Positions 7,951 through 16,576 of a stretch of DNA of 64,000 nucleotides are shown here, piece by piece. This stretch comes from Pseudomonas sp. IAC-BECa141 (GTDB taxonomy: Bacteria > Pseudomonadota > Gammaproteobacteria > Pseudomonadales > Pseudomonadaceae), in contig NZ_CP065410.1 in the NCBI RefSeq assembly GCF_020544405.1, positions 3,348,001 through 3,412,000 of the forward strand. Reading direction: 5' to 3'. The notes beneath the pieces are model-generated. The model searched no databases and was not told the DNA's origin. It saw only the letters and a program-made list of their open reading frames with translations. Numbering within the stretch: position 1 is the stretch's first letter; each line of letters starts with the position of its first letter. Made by a program: the position numbers and the translations under genes.

Positions 7951-8953
7951 TTTGTAGGTGTGGCGGCCAGGTCGGGACTTCACGGCGGGCACCGGTTGCG
8001 AGGGCCGGAGCCGGCATTTCGCCCCACTGGCCCTGCCCTTCGCCCAGCTCGGCGTCAGTGCCGGACGGCGATTGCGCCGGTGGCGGCGGACTCGCCACAG
8101 ACTGCTCGCGACGCCGGTGACGCAAGGCAAACTCAGCCACGGCATCGATATCCTGCTCGGCAATGGCTTCGGCACCGCGCCACGCCGCATGTGCCCTCGC
8201 GGCACGCAACCAGACCAGATCGGCGCGCAAACCGTCGACGCCTGCGGCGAAGCAGCGCTCGGTGATCTGCGCCAGCGCCGCGTCATCCAGCGCAATAGCC
8301 GGTAAAACCTTGCGGGCGTTCTCGCAGCGCTGACGCAGAACCTGCTGCTCAGCCTCCCACTGCGAACAAAACGCTTGCGGATCGCTATCGAAATCCAGTC
8401 GACGACGAATGATCTGAGCCCGCTCGTTCGGCGCAGTGTGGCCACTCAGCGCAACGTTCAGACCGAAGCGGTCCAGCAATTGCGGACGCAACTCACCCTC
8501 TTCCGGGTTCATCGTGCCGATCAACACAAACTTCGCCGAATGCCGATGGGAAATGCCATCACGCTCGATCAGGTTGGTGCCGCTGGCGGCGACATCAAGC
8601 AGCAGATCCACCAAATGGTCCGGCAGCAGATTCACTTCATCAACATACAACACGCCGCCATCGGCCTTGGCCAATACGCCGGGAGAAAACTGCGCACGAC
8701 CATCGCTCAACGCCGCATCCAGATCCAGCGTGCCGACCAGTCGCTCTTCGGTGGCGCCCAACGGCAAGGTGACAAACTGACCACTGGCCAACAGATCCGC
8801 CAGACCCCGGGCGAGCGTGGACTTTGCCATGCCGCGCGGGCCTTCAATCAGCACGCCGCCGATCTTTGGATCGATGGCCGTCAGGTACAGCGCCAGTTTC
8901 AGGTCATCGGCGCCGACCACGGCGCAGAGCGGAAAATGCGGGGTGTCGGTCAT
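7940..8953 (-). CDS. AAA+ ATPase, ChlI/BchI-like cobaltochelatase subunit
   Basis: A 337-residue AAA+ protein of the magnesium chelatase I-subunit type. Visible motifs are the Walker A-like GPRGMAKSTLA near residue 35, GALEERL-type ATEERLVGTLD, Walker B GGVLYVDEVNLL near residue 100, and the sensor region GTMNPEEGELRPQLLDRFGL. It is thought to supply ATP-driven conformational change for cobalt insertion into hydrogenobyrinic acid a,c-diamide by CobN, with the VWA protein as partner. The ATG at 8953 (MTDTPHFPL) was chosen; a longer frame upstream lies within cobN. The gap to the cobN stop is eight bases. The C-terminal 60 residues are a low-complexity proline/alanine linker. Confidence 0.87.
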   Translation of the reverse strand: MTDTPHFPLCAVVGADDLKLALYLTAIDPKIGGVLIEGPRGMAKSTLARGLADLLASGQFVTLPLGATEERLVGTLDLDAALSDGRAQFSPGVLAKADGGVLYVDEVNLLPDHLVDLLLDVAASGTNLIERDGISHRHSAKFVLIGTMNPEEGELRPQLLDRFGLNVALSGHTAPNERAQIIRRRLDFDSDPQAFCSQWEAEQQVLRQRCENARKVLPAIALDDAALAQITERCFAAGVDGLRADLVWLRAARAHAAWRGAEAIAEQDIDAVAEFALRHRRREQSVASPPPPAQSPSGTDAELGEGQGQWGEMPAPALATGARREVPTWPPHLQKKP

Positions 8954-8961
8954 GTTCAGTC

Positions 8962-11900
8962 TCAGCTCTCTTCTTCTATATCCAGCAGCAGGTTTTCCAG
9001 GGCCTCTTTGTAGGCGCCCGGCTCCTGCCACATCCCGCGCTGCTGCGCTTCGAGCATGCGTTCGGTCATGTCGCGCAAGGCGTGGGGATTATGCTCGCGC
9101 ACGAACTCGCGGGTCGCAGGGTCCAGCAAATACGCATCGGCCAGCAAGGCGTACTGGTGATCCTCGATCAACTGCGTGGTGGCGTCGAAGGCAAAAAGAT
9201 TATCGACCGTCGCCGCCAGTTCGAACGCGCCTTTATAGCCGTGGCGCTTGACCCCGTCGATCCATTTCGGATTCGCCGCCCGGGAACGGATCACCCGGTT
9301 CAGCTCTTCTTTCAGGGTGCGAATCTTCGGCAGATCCGGCTGACTGTGATCGCCGTGATAACTGGCCGCCGCTTCACCGCGCAGGCTTTCCACGGCAGCG
9401 AGCATGCCGCCCTGAAACTGGTAATAGTCGTTGGAATCGAGCAGGTCATGCTCGCGGTTGTCCTGGTTTTGCAGCACGGCCTGTACCTGGCTCAGACGCT
9501 GGACGAACTGTTCGCGGGCGGCGGTGCCTTCGTCAGAACCGCCGTAAGCGTAGGCGCCCCAGCTCAGGTAGACCTCGGCCAGATCCTCGCGGGTTTGCCA
9601 GAGGCGACCATCGATGGCGCCCTGCACACCCGCGCCATAAGCACCGGGTTTGGCACCGAAAATCCGCCAGCCAGCCTGACGACGCGCAGCGTCCTCATCC
9701 AGACCCGACTGCCGCAACGCCTCGCGCTCGGCACGCACTTTGGCGGCCAACGGGTTGAGATCGTCCGGTTCGTCCAGTTCCGCCACGGCTTGAACGGCGG
9801 CGTCGAACAGGCGGATCAGGTTGGCGAACGCGTCGCGGAAAAATCCGGAGACCCGCAGCGTGACATCGACCCGAGGCCGGTCGAGCAGGCTCAGCGGCAG
9901 AATCTCGAAATCATCGACTCGCTGACTACCCGTGGCCCAAACCGGTCGCACGCCCATCAGCGCCATGGCCTGGGCGATGTCATCGCCGCCAGTGCGCATG
10001 GTGGCGGTACCCCAGACCGACAGGCCGAGTTGGCGCAGGTGGTCGCCGTGATCCTGAAGGTGTCGTTCGAGAATCAGGGTTGCCGACTGGAAACCGATTC
10101 GCCACGCAGTGGTGGTCGGCAGGTTGCGCACGTCCACCGAATAGAAATTGCGCCCGGTCGGCAGCACATCAAGACGACCGCGACTCGGCGCACCACTCGG
10201 GCCGGCCGGGACGAAACGGCCGCTCAGGGCGTCGAGCAAACCTCGCATTTCGGCCGGACCGCAGGCATCGAGGCGTGGGGCAACGACTTCACGAAGATGG
10301 TCGATGATTACGCCGACTTCAGACCAGTGAGGACCCTGTGGGAGCGAGCTTGCTCGCGATTGCGGTGTGTCAGTCCCAGAAGTGTTGGCAGACAAGACGC
10401 CTTCGCGTGCAAGCTCGCTCCCACAGGAATCGCTCACAGCGTGCGTGATCAACTCCGTTGCGAACAGCTCAAGGCGTTCGCGGGTATCCCCCGCCGTGCG
10501 CCAGACTTCATCGCTCAGCGATTGCAGCTCCATCGGACGCGGGCCAGTCCAGGGTTCGGCCAACGCGCAATGCAGCGGATCAAACCCCAACTGAAACGCC
10601 TTGGCCAACGCCCGCAACAGACTCGATTGCGACCCTTTGCCATCGCCACGCGGAATCCGCAGCAACGCGAGCAAGGTATCGATACGCAAACGTCCGGTCG
10701 GCGACTCGCCAAAAATGTGCAGCCCATCGCGGATCTGCGATTCCTTCAAGTCACACAGATACGTATCCAGACGCGGCAGCCAGATCGCCGCATCGGCATC
10801 GCTGTCGAGGGCTTCGTCGAGTTGCAGTTCGCGGTCAATCTGCGTGTCACGCACCAGTTGCAGAATGTCGCGCTGCAACTCACGGGCGCGGCGAGGGTCC
10901 AGCAGTTGGGCTTCGTAATACTCGTCGGCCAACAGCTCCAGATTGCGCAACGGACCGTAGGTTTCAGCGCGGGTCAGCGGCGGCATCAAATGGTCGATGA
11001 TCACCGCCTGGGTGCGACGTTTGGCCTGGGCGCCTTCGCCCGGATCGTTGACGATGAACGGATAGATGTTCGGCAGCGGCCCGAGCAGCGCGTCCGGCCA
11101 GCAGTTCTCCGACAGGCCGACGCCTTTGCCGGGCAGCCATTCGAGATTGCCGTGCTTGCCGACGTGAATCACGCCGTGGGCGCCGTAGGTCTGGCGCAGC
11201 CAGAAATAGAACGCGAGGTACGCGTGCGGCGGCACCAGATCCGGGTCGTGATACACCGCGCTCGGATCGACCTGATAACCCCGTGCCGGCTGAATGCCGA
11301 CGAAAGTCAGACCAAAACGCAGGCCGGCGATCATCATCCGCCCGTCGCGGCACATCGGATCGTTCTGCGGCGAACCCCAACGCTCCAGCACCGCCGCGCG
11401 ATTGGCTTCAGGCAGCGCGTTGAACATCGCCAGATAATCGTTCATCGCCAGGCTTTGCTGGCATGGACGCTGATCGAGGGTGTCAAGGTCATTACTGACG
11501 CCGCCAAGCAATTGCCGGATCAGTTCAGTGCCGCTTTCCGGCAGTTCAGCCGGCAGCGGATAACCCTCGACCTGCAACGCGCGCAGGATATTCAGCGCGG
11601 CGGCCGGCGTGTCGAGGCCGACGCCGTTGCCGATGCGCCCGTCCCGGGTCGGGTAGTTGGCGAGGATCAGGGCGATGCGTTTTTCAGCGTTCGGCACCCG
11701 CGCCAGATCAACCCAGCGGCGCGCCAGTTCGGCCACAAAATCCATGCGCTCGGGCTGTGCCCGATAACACACCACATCGGACTGACTGCGCTCGCTGCGC
11801 CACGCCAGGTCCTTGAAGCTGATCGGCCGACTGATGATCCGGCCGTCGAGCTCCGGCAAGGCAATGTGCATCGCCAGGTCCCGCGGTCCAAGGCCCTGCT

Positions 11901-12810
11901 CGCTCTCGCGCCAACCGGGTTCATTGTCCTGGGCGCAGATCGCCTGGATCACCGGAATGTTTCGACGGAATGGCCGCAGATGCGGCGCTTCGGGACTGGA
12001 CTGAGCGAAACCGGTGGTGTTCAGGATCACCGAAGCGTCAACCTCATCCAGCCAGTCCTCGACCACCGAGAGGCAGCCGGGTTCTTTCAGACTGGCCACG
12101 GCGATCGGCAGCGGATTGAGTCCGGCCGCCTGAAGCCGTTGGCAGAACACGTCGATAAACGCCGTGTTCGCCGCTTGCAAATGCGAGCGATAAAACAGCA
12201 CCGCCGCTACCGGATGACCGGGCCGCCAATCGGCTTGCCAGTCACTCAGTGCGGCGGTGTTTTTGTTCGGGTGGTAAATCGCCGTGCGCGGCAGCGTCTG
12301 CGGCTCGCCCCACACGTAATCCCGCGCCAGCCAGCGGTTGGCCAGACAGCGGAAGAAGTCCAGCGCATTGCCCATGCCGCCCTGACGCAAGAATTGCCAG
12401 AGTCGGTCACGATCTTCGGCACCGACGGTGCTCAGGTCACTGAGCTCCGGGTCGGGCCGGTCATCGCCCGGCACCAGAATCACCTGCACACCACGCTCGG
12501 ACAACTCCACCAGCCGCTCGACGCCATAACGCCAATAAGCGATGCCGCCGTGCAGCGAGATCAGAATCACCTTGGCGTGGCGCAGCACCTCATCGACGTA
12601 CAGGTCAACCGACGCATGGTTCTGCACCTGCATCGGGTTGGCCAGGCGTACGCTCGGGTAATCCTCGGGCAGTTGCTGCGCCGCTTCGGCGAGCAGCGCG
12701 AGGCTGGAATCGCCGCTGCACAGGATCACCAGCTCGGCGGGGGTTTGTCCAAGGTCGGCAATGTTGTCGTCCGACACGAAACCGCCGGGCTGAGTCCTGA
12801 GCAGGTGCAT
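8962..12810 (-). CDS. cobN: Cobaltochelatase subunit CobN
   Basis: A 1,282-residue large subunit of the aerobic, ATP-dependent cobaltochelatase, homologous to magnesium chelatase subunit H. It inserts cobalt into hydrogenobyrinic acid a,c-diamide in the cytoplasm. Family blocks are clear: YWRYGVERLVEL near residue 90, HVGKHGNLEWLPGKGVGLS near residue 555, VRPVWATGSQRV near residue 955, and the C-terminal NPHALRDMTERMLEAQQRG. About 31 residues near position 800 (SCGSELAREG ... SRASSLPQ) are encoded by a REPIN repeat inserted in frame; without it the length would be 1,251. It lies three bases after cobW and eight before the ChlI-like gene, under the cobalamin riboswitch upstream of cobW. Confidence 0.95.
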   Translation of the reverse strand: MHLLRTQPGGFVSDDNIADLGQTPAELVILCSGDSSLALLAEAAQQLPEDYPSVRLANPMQVQNHASVDLYVDEVLRHAKVILISLHGGIAYWRYGVERLVELSERGVQVILVPGDDRPDPELSDLSTVGAEDRDRLWQFLRQGGMGNALDFFRCLANRWLARDYVWGEPQTLPRTAIYHPNKNTAALSDWQADWRPGHPVAAVLFYRSHLQAANTAFIDVFCQRLQAAGLNPLPIAVASLKEPGCLSVVEDWLDEVDASVILNTTGFAQSSPEAPHLRPFRRNIPVIQAICAQDNEPGWRESEQGLGPRDLAMHIALPELDGRIISRPISFKDLAWRSERSQSDVVCYRAQPERMDFVAELARRWVDLARVPNAEKRIALILANYPTRDGRIGNGVGLDTPAAALNILRALQVEGYPLPAELPESGTELIRQLLGGVSNDLDTLDQRPCQQSLAMNDYLAMFNALPEANRAAVLERWGSPQNDPMCRDGRMMIAGLRFGLTFVGIQPARGYQVDPSAVYHDPDLVPPHAYLAFYFWLRQTYGAHGVIHVGKHGNLEWLPGKGVGLSENCWPDALLGPLPNIYPFIVNDPGEGAQAKRRTQAVIIDHLMPPLTRAETYGPLRNLELLADEYYEAQLLDPRRARELQRDILQLVRDTQIDRELQLDEALDSDADAAIWLPRLDTYLCDLKESQIRDGLHIFGESPTGRLRIDTLLALLRIPRGDGKGSQSSLLRALAKAFQLGFDPLHCALAEPWTGPRPMELQSLSDEVWRTAGDTRERLELFATELITHAVSDSCGSELAREGVLSANTSGTDTPQSRASSLPQGPHWSEVGVIIDHLREVVAPRLDACGPAEMRGLLDALSGRFVPAGPSGAPSRGRLDVLPTGRNFYSVDVRNLPTTTAWRIGFQSATLILERHLQDHGDHLRQLGLSVWGTATMRTGGDDIAQAMALMGVRPVWATGSQRVDDFEILPLSLLDRPRVDVTLRVSGFFRDAFANLIRLFDAAVQAVAELDEPDDLNPLAAKVRAEREALRQSGLDEDAARRQAGWRIFGAKPGAYGAGVQGAIDGRLWQTREDLAEVYLSWGAYAYGGSDEGTAAREQFVQRLSQVQAVLQNQDNREHDLLDSNDYYQFQGGMLAAVESLRGEAAASYHGDHSQPDLPKIRTLKEELNRVIRSRAANPKWIDGVKRHGYKGAFELAATVDNLFAFDATTQLIEDHQYALLADAYLLDPATREFVREHNPHALRDMTERMLEAQQRGMWQEPGAYKEALENLLLDIEEES
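10335..10427. repeat. REPIN inserted in frame within cobN
   Basis: Two perfectly inverted 19-base REP arms, CCTGTGGGAGCGAGCTTGC (10335-10353) and its complement (10409-10427), flank a 55-base spacer. The 93-base unit is divisible by three and is read through on the minus strand as part of cobN, giving 31 extra codons without a stop. GAGCGAGCTTGCTCGC-type REPs are a common intergenic family in fluorescent pseudomonads; location inside a gene is unusual. Confidence 0.9.
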
Positions 12811-12813
12811 GGT

Positions 12814-13887
12814 TTAAACGCTGAGCGCGGCGCGCAGTTGCGCTTCGAGCTGGGCAGCGTCCAGTTCCTGACCGATCAATACCAGACGGGTGATACGCGC
12901 TTCATCGGCGCTCCACTGGCGGTCGAAGTGCTTGTCAAAACGCGTGCCCACGCCCTGAATCAGCAGACGCATCGGCTTGTTCGGGATGGCCGCGAAACCT
13001 TTGACCCGCAGGATGCCGTGCTGGACCACCAGTTGCGTCAGCGCATCGAGCAGCAGGCTTTCGTCGGCTTGCGGCAGTTCGATGGAGATCGAGTCGAAGG
13101 CGTCGTGATCGTGGTCATCGTGATCGTCATCGCCTTCACCGTGGTGGTGATCGTGGTGGCTGTGGCGGCTGTCGATGTGTTCTTCGGAACCGGCGCCCAG
13201 GCCGATCAGCACGTCCAGCGGCAGACGGCCGTTGCTGGCTTCGATGATTTTTACTGCTGGCGGCAGTTCTTCGGCGACTTCCACACGTACGCGCGCGAGG
13301 TCTTCAGGGCTGGTCTGGTCGGCCTTGTTGAGGATGACGAGGTCGGCGCTGGCCAGTTGATCGGCGAACAGTTCGTGCAGCGGGGATTCGTGATCCAGGT
13401 TCGGATCGAGTTTGCGCTGGGCGTCGACCTGATCCGGAAACGCGGCGAAGGTGCCGGCGGCCACGGCCGGGCTGTCGACCACGGTGATCACCGCGTCCAC
13501 GGTGCAGGCGCTGCGGATTTCCGGCCACTGGAAGGCTTGTACCAGCGGCTTTGGCAGAGCCAGACCCGAGGTTTCGATCAGGATATGGTCGAGGTCGCCG
13601 CGACGGGCCACCAGTTCACGCATCACCGGGAAGAACTCTTCCTGAACCGTGCAGCACAGGCAACCGTTGGCCAGTTCGTAGACGCGGCCGGTGGCTTCTT
13701 CTTCGGTGCAGCCGATAGTGCATTGCTTGAGGATTTCACCGTCGATGCCCAACTCGCCAAACTCGTTGACGATCACCGCGATGCGGCGGCCCTGGGCGTT
13801 GTCGAGCATGTGCCGCAGCAAGGTGGTTTTGCCCGAGCCGAGGAAGCCAGTGACGATGGTGACGGGAAGTTTGGCCAGTGTTTTCAT
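12814..13887 (-). CDS. cobW: CobW, GTPase linked to cobalamin synthesis
   Basis: A 357-residue G3E GTPase, a likely metallochaperone delivering cobalt to the CobN chelatase. It has the Walker A motif GFLGSGKTT (residues 14-22), the metal-binding CxCC motif (NGCLCCT, Cys76/78/79), the Walker B/switch region ILIETSGLA, and NKAD near residue 185. Residues about 230-262 form a histidine/aspartate-rich loop (SRHSHHDHHHGEGDDDH), probably for metal storage or sensing. The C-terminal CobW_C domain follows (HGILRVKGF). The ATG at 13887 was chosen because upstream sequence is the riboswitch, not coding. First gene of the cobW-cobN-ChlI-VWA operon. Confidence 0.93.
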   Translation of the reverse strand: MKTLAKLPVTIVTGFLGSGKTTLLRHMLDNAQGRRIAVIVNEFGELGIDGEILKQCTIGCTEEEATGRVYELANGCLCCTVQEEFFPVMRELVARRGDLDHILIETSGLALPKPLVQAFQWPEIRSACTVDAVITVVDSPAVAAGTFAAFPDQVDAQRKLDPNLDHESPLHELFADQLASADLVILNKADQTSPEDLARVRVEVAEELPPAVKIIEASNGRLPLDVLIGLGAGSEEHIDSRHSHHDHHHGEGDDDHDDHDHDAFDSISIELPQADESLLLDALTQLVVQHGILRVKGFAAIPNKPMRLLIQGVGTRFDKHFDRQWSADEARITRLVLIGQELDAAQLEAQLRAALSV

Positions 13888-13996
13888 CGGATGCCCTTTG
13901 GCAAGGTGGCGGGCATACGGGACGAGACCGGCAACGCGGGTGCGTGCCTGGAGAATTCGCCACCGGATCACCCCGCCCGGTTGAAAGTGAGAATCT

Positions 13997-14186
13997 GTGA
14001 CGAGGCAGGTCTCCTGGCTGACGGTGTTCGGGCCTTGGCCCGGTATTCGCTGCGCCTTCCCGCTGGCTCTGGATTGAGTTGGCAGTGGCGTGGCAGCGAA
14101 CAGCACCGTTCACAGTTGCGGGGGCAGCCGCGGCTTGGACCGCGTTCCCTTCTTAGCTTCGGCGTGGGCCGAAGAACCTCGAAAGC
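13997..14186 (-). promoter_or_regulatory. Cobalamin riboswitch upstream of cobW
   Basis: Read on the minus strand the leader shows the conserved adenosylcobalamin aptamer core: AAGGGAACGCGGT, CGGCTGCCCCCGCAACTGT, GCCACTG (the B12 box partner), CGGGAAGGCG, and the closing AGCCAGGAGACCTGCC near 14000-14020. The last element is 110-120 bases before the cobW start. High cobalamin should repress the cobW-cobN operon, probably by hiding the ribosome-binding site. Confidence 0.92.
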
Positions 14187-14424
14187 GCAAGGCTACGCAT
14201 GCGCGCAAGGCGGGTCAACGTCTGCGGCAATTTCGTTATATGGACATCGTTCTTTAATATATTGATCGAAAACAGTTCTCAGTTAAAAAATTAGTTGTAG
14301 GTTATCTCTTACATATCATCTAGCCACCAACTATCCCATCACGACGCTCGACCTTGAAATAGAGCGCTCGAACTCTCAAATTACATATCTTTACAAAAAC
14401 CGAATTGATAAATTAAAACAAGAT
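14187..14424. other. AT-rich intergenic stretch between divergent operons
   Basis: About 240 bases clearly richer in A and T than the rest of the window (for example TTAATATATTGATC near 14255). It must contain the promoter for the minus-strand cobW riboswitch transcript and that of the plus-strand operon beginning at 14425. TTTACA at 14390 is a possible -35 for the latter, but no good -10 follows. The drop in GC is a typical sign of acquired DNA. Confidence 0.5.
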
Positions 14425-14547
14425 ATGAAACATGAAGATTCAAAAGGACGCTGCACTCTACAAGAAAGGAATTCTTGCATGCCTGATTACTATCAGTATT
14501 CAACGCTTTTTATTCCTGCCCATCCTGCTTACGCGCCTGCAATATGA
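14425..14547 (+). CDS. Short ORF coupled to the dioxygenase gene; possible leader or precursor peptide
   Basis: A 40-codon frame starts at ATG 14425 (MKHEDSKGRCTLQERNSC) and continues through an internal ATG at 14479 that has a good AAAGGA eight bases upstream. The shorter form, beginning MPDYYQYSTLF, has 22 residues. Both end at a TGA that overlaps the ATG of the dioxygenase (ATGA, 14544-14547), and the dioxygenase lacks its own clear ribosome-binding site. That geometry suggests translational coupling. The C-terminal part is rich in tyrosine, proline and alanine. It could be a regulatory leader peptide or a modified precursor peptide; no known family is recognised, and chance cannot be excluded. 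Confidence 0.4.
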   Translation: MKHEDSKGRCTLQERNSCMPDYYQYSTLFIPAHPAYAPAI

Positions 14548-15296
14548 GCGCCGACAATGCATTGCGGCAATCTGATGGCACCGTATTGCAGGAACTGTCC
14601 CAACTACTGCGTAATTGCCACTACGCGCACAGTTACCAATATCCGGCGGTCCAGGTCGGGTTGTTGGGTCACGATGTGTCTCAGGCGTTCAACGCGACCT
14701 GGGAGCATTTGCACCCCGATACCTACCTGAGCGTGGAGAACGGCATACGCCAACGGCGCATCTGCAAGTTCGAATATCGCCAACGTGAGCGCCAGTGGAC
14801 ACCGCTGCAAGACTGCCATTTCTTTCAAGCCCAGGCTCACAACCCGCTGCTGGGCGGCGTCCAGCGCACCTACAGCCGCAGCGAGTCAACGTTTATCGAG
14901 TCTCCGGTCCTGCAAACCGTGCTCGCTGCTGACCTGGCGCTGATGGATCTGGCAGTCGGCCCGCGCGACTGGCTGGTGACCTGTCACCAGTTCCGCATCC
15001 TTTGCGACCGGCGTAATGCCGGCCTCGCCACACCCGAGGGCCGCCATCGCGATGGACACGATTTTGTCTTTCAACATCTGATTCAACGCCAGGACGTCAT
15101 CGGCGGTGAAAGTCGGATATTCAATGAAAGTGGCGACTGTGTATTCAAGGCAACTTTGACGGATTACATGGAAACAGCCGTATTGAATGACCGAATACTT
15201 CTGCACGAAGTTTCCCCACTGCAAACATCAAGCATTAATTCGAATCGCGGCAGCCGCGACATGTTGATAATCGATTTCGACCTGGCGGACTACTAA
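14544..15296 (+). CDS. 2-oxoglutarate/Fe(II) dioxygenase family protein (PF10014-like)
   Basis: A 250-residue protein resembling the 2OG-Fe_Oxy_2 family, which includes the L-isoleucine 4-hydroxylase IDO. Visible iron ligands are the HxD pair in RHRDGHDF (His168, Asp170) and a distal histidine in ILLHEVSPL (His221), followed by RGSRDMLIIDF. Members use 2-oxoglutarate and oxygen to hydroxylate free amino acids. The start overlaps the stop of the short ORF upstream, and the stop overlaps the next gene by one base (TAATG). It is the first enzyme of an operon with an SHMT-fold enzyme, an ATP-grasp ligase and an amino-acid exporter, so an amino-acid hydroxylase is the best guess; the substrate is unknown. 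Confidence 0.8.
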   Translation: MSADNALRQSDGTVLQELSQLLRNCHYAHSYQYPAVQVGLLGHDVSQAFNATWEHLHPDTYLSVENGIRQRRICKFEYRQRERQWTPLQDCHFFQAQAHNPLLGGVQRTYSRSESTFIESPVLQTVLAADLALMDLAVGPRDWLVTCHQFRILCDRRNAGLATPEGRHRDGHDFVFQHLIQRQDVIGGESRIFNESGDCVFKATLTDYMETAVLNDRILLHEVSPLQTSSINSNRGSRDMLIIDFDLADY

Positions 15297-16576
15297 TGAA
15301 CTCTTTGACGCATGCACTTTCAGCCAGCCCACCCGGCGCACATGACTTTATTATTGAGCAATTCCAACAAGCCTGTGCTCGACGAGTTTCAACGTTGTCG
15401 TTGACCGCCAACGAAAACATATTGTCCGAGACGGCGCGCACGCTCGGACAGAACCGTTTTTACGAGCGTTATTTATTCAACGCGCAAGCCATCGACGGTC
15501 AACGCTATGCCGCCCAATTCAATGGCATGCACGTTGAGCACTTCCCGGAAGTCGAAGCCTTGAAGACGCTGGCGACCCAGGCTGTGCAGGCAATGTTCAA
15601 CGCTCCATTCGTCGAGTACCGGGTGCTGTCCGGCGTGCACTGTACGTTGAGCGTGCTGAGCGCGCTGACCGAGCCGGGCGATACCATTCTGTCGCTTGCG
15701 CCGGAAAGCGGCGGGCATTTTGCGACCGGGCCACTGGTGCAGAAAATCGGCAGGCGCAGCGCATTTTTCACGCTGACGGCGGACGGACAGGTCGATCTCG
15801 AAGCTGTCGATCAGACACTTCAGGCACTCGGTACAGCGCCGGCAGCCGTGCTGTTCGATCACGGCCTGACCACTCGGGCAATCGCAATCGAGCCATTGCG
15901 TACGTTGCTGAACCGCCGCGGGTTGGAGCGGACACTGATTATTTACGATGCGTCGCACACCCTGGGCCTGATCGCCGGACAGGCCTTTCCCAACCCGCTT
16001 GACGAAGGCGCGGATATTCTTCAAGGCAATACCCACAAATCCCTGGCAGGCCCGCACCGGGCACTGATCGTCTGCCGAAGCGCCGACCTGGCCTGGCGAA
16101 TCGAACAGACGCTCAGCAGCGGTCTGGTCTCTTCGCCCAACCTGCCCGGCCTGCTGCAATTGTTTGTCACCCTGGTGGAAACCCGGCACTACGGACAGGC
16201 CTATGCCCAGCGCATGTGCGCCAACACCCGCCAACTACATGATGCCCTGAAAGGCTTGCCGGGCTGGACGCTACACCCCACCGACACGCACTTGCTCTTG
16301 CTTGAAGGCCCCCTGGCGCGGCAAGCGGCGCAGGAACTCAATGAACTGGGCATCCGGGTCAACAACAAACAAGTCCATGGACGCGATTGCCTGCGCTTCG
16401 GCCTTCAGGAAATCACTCGCCTGGGGATCAGCAGCGAGGACCTGGATGCCTTGGCCCACATAATCCGCAATGTCTTGAGCGGCGGTGCGAACGGCGTGGA
16501 TCGGATCCGTCTGTCGCACATTTGCCAGCGCCTGAACCGAATCCATTACAGCTTCGACCCGGAGGTTTGCCGATGA
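15296..16576 (+). CDS. PLP-dependent enzyme of the serine hydroxymethyltransferase fold
   Basis: A 426-residue fold-type I PLP enzyme. It shows the SHMT-like N-terminal block LSLTANENILSETART, FYERYLFN, a PLP-aspartate in IIYDASHTLGLI, and the Schiff-base lysine in GNTHKSLAGPH (Lys248). Housekeeping glyA has a different THKTLRGPRGG motif and closer identity, so this is a divergent specialised member. Such homologues include threonine transaldolases and other aldolases of natural product pathways. In this operon it could form or split a beta-hydroxy amino acid. The stop overlaps the ATP-grasp start by four bases (ATGA). Assignment to the fold is secure; the reaction is not. Confidence 0.8.
   Translation: MNSLTHALSASPPGAHDFIIEQFQQACARRVSTLSLTANENILSETARTLGQNRFYERYLFNAQAIDGQRYAAQFNGMHVEHFPEVEALKTLATQAVQAMFNAPFVEYRVLSGVHCTLSVLSALTEPGDTILSLAPESGGHFATGPLVQKIGRRSAFFTLTADGQVDLEAVDQTLQALGTAPAAVLFDHGLTTRAIAIEPLRTLLNRRGLERTLIIYDASHTLGLIAGQAFPNPLDEGADILQGNTHKSLAGPHRALIVCRSADLAWRIEQTLSSGLVSSPNLPGLLQLFVTLVETRHYGQAYAQRMCANTRQLHDALKGLPGWTLHPTDTHLLLLEGPLARQAAQELNELGIRVNNKQVHGRDCLRFGLQEITRLGISSEDLDALAHIIRNVLSGGANGVDRIRLSHICQRLNRIHYSFDPEVCR

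Noticed and set aside
8824..14265. Very long open frame (about 1,800 codons) on the plus strand opposite cobN and cobW
   Set aside because: It is antisense to clear cobN/cobW genes, shows no family sequence, and is explained by GC-rich third codon positions suppressing stops on the opposite strand.
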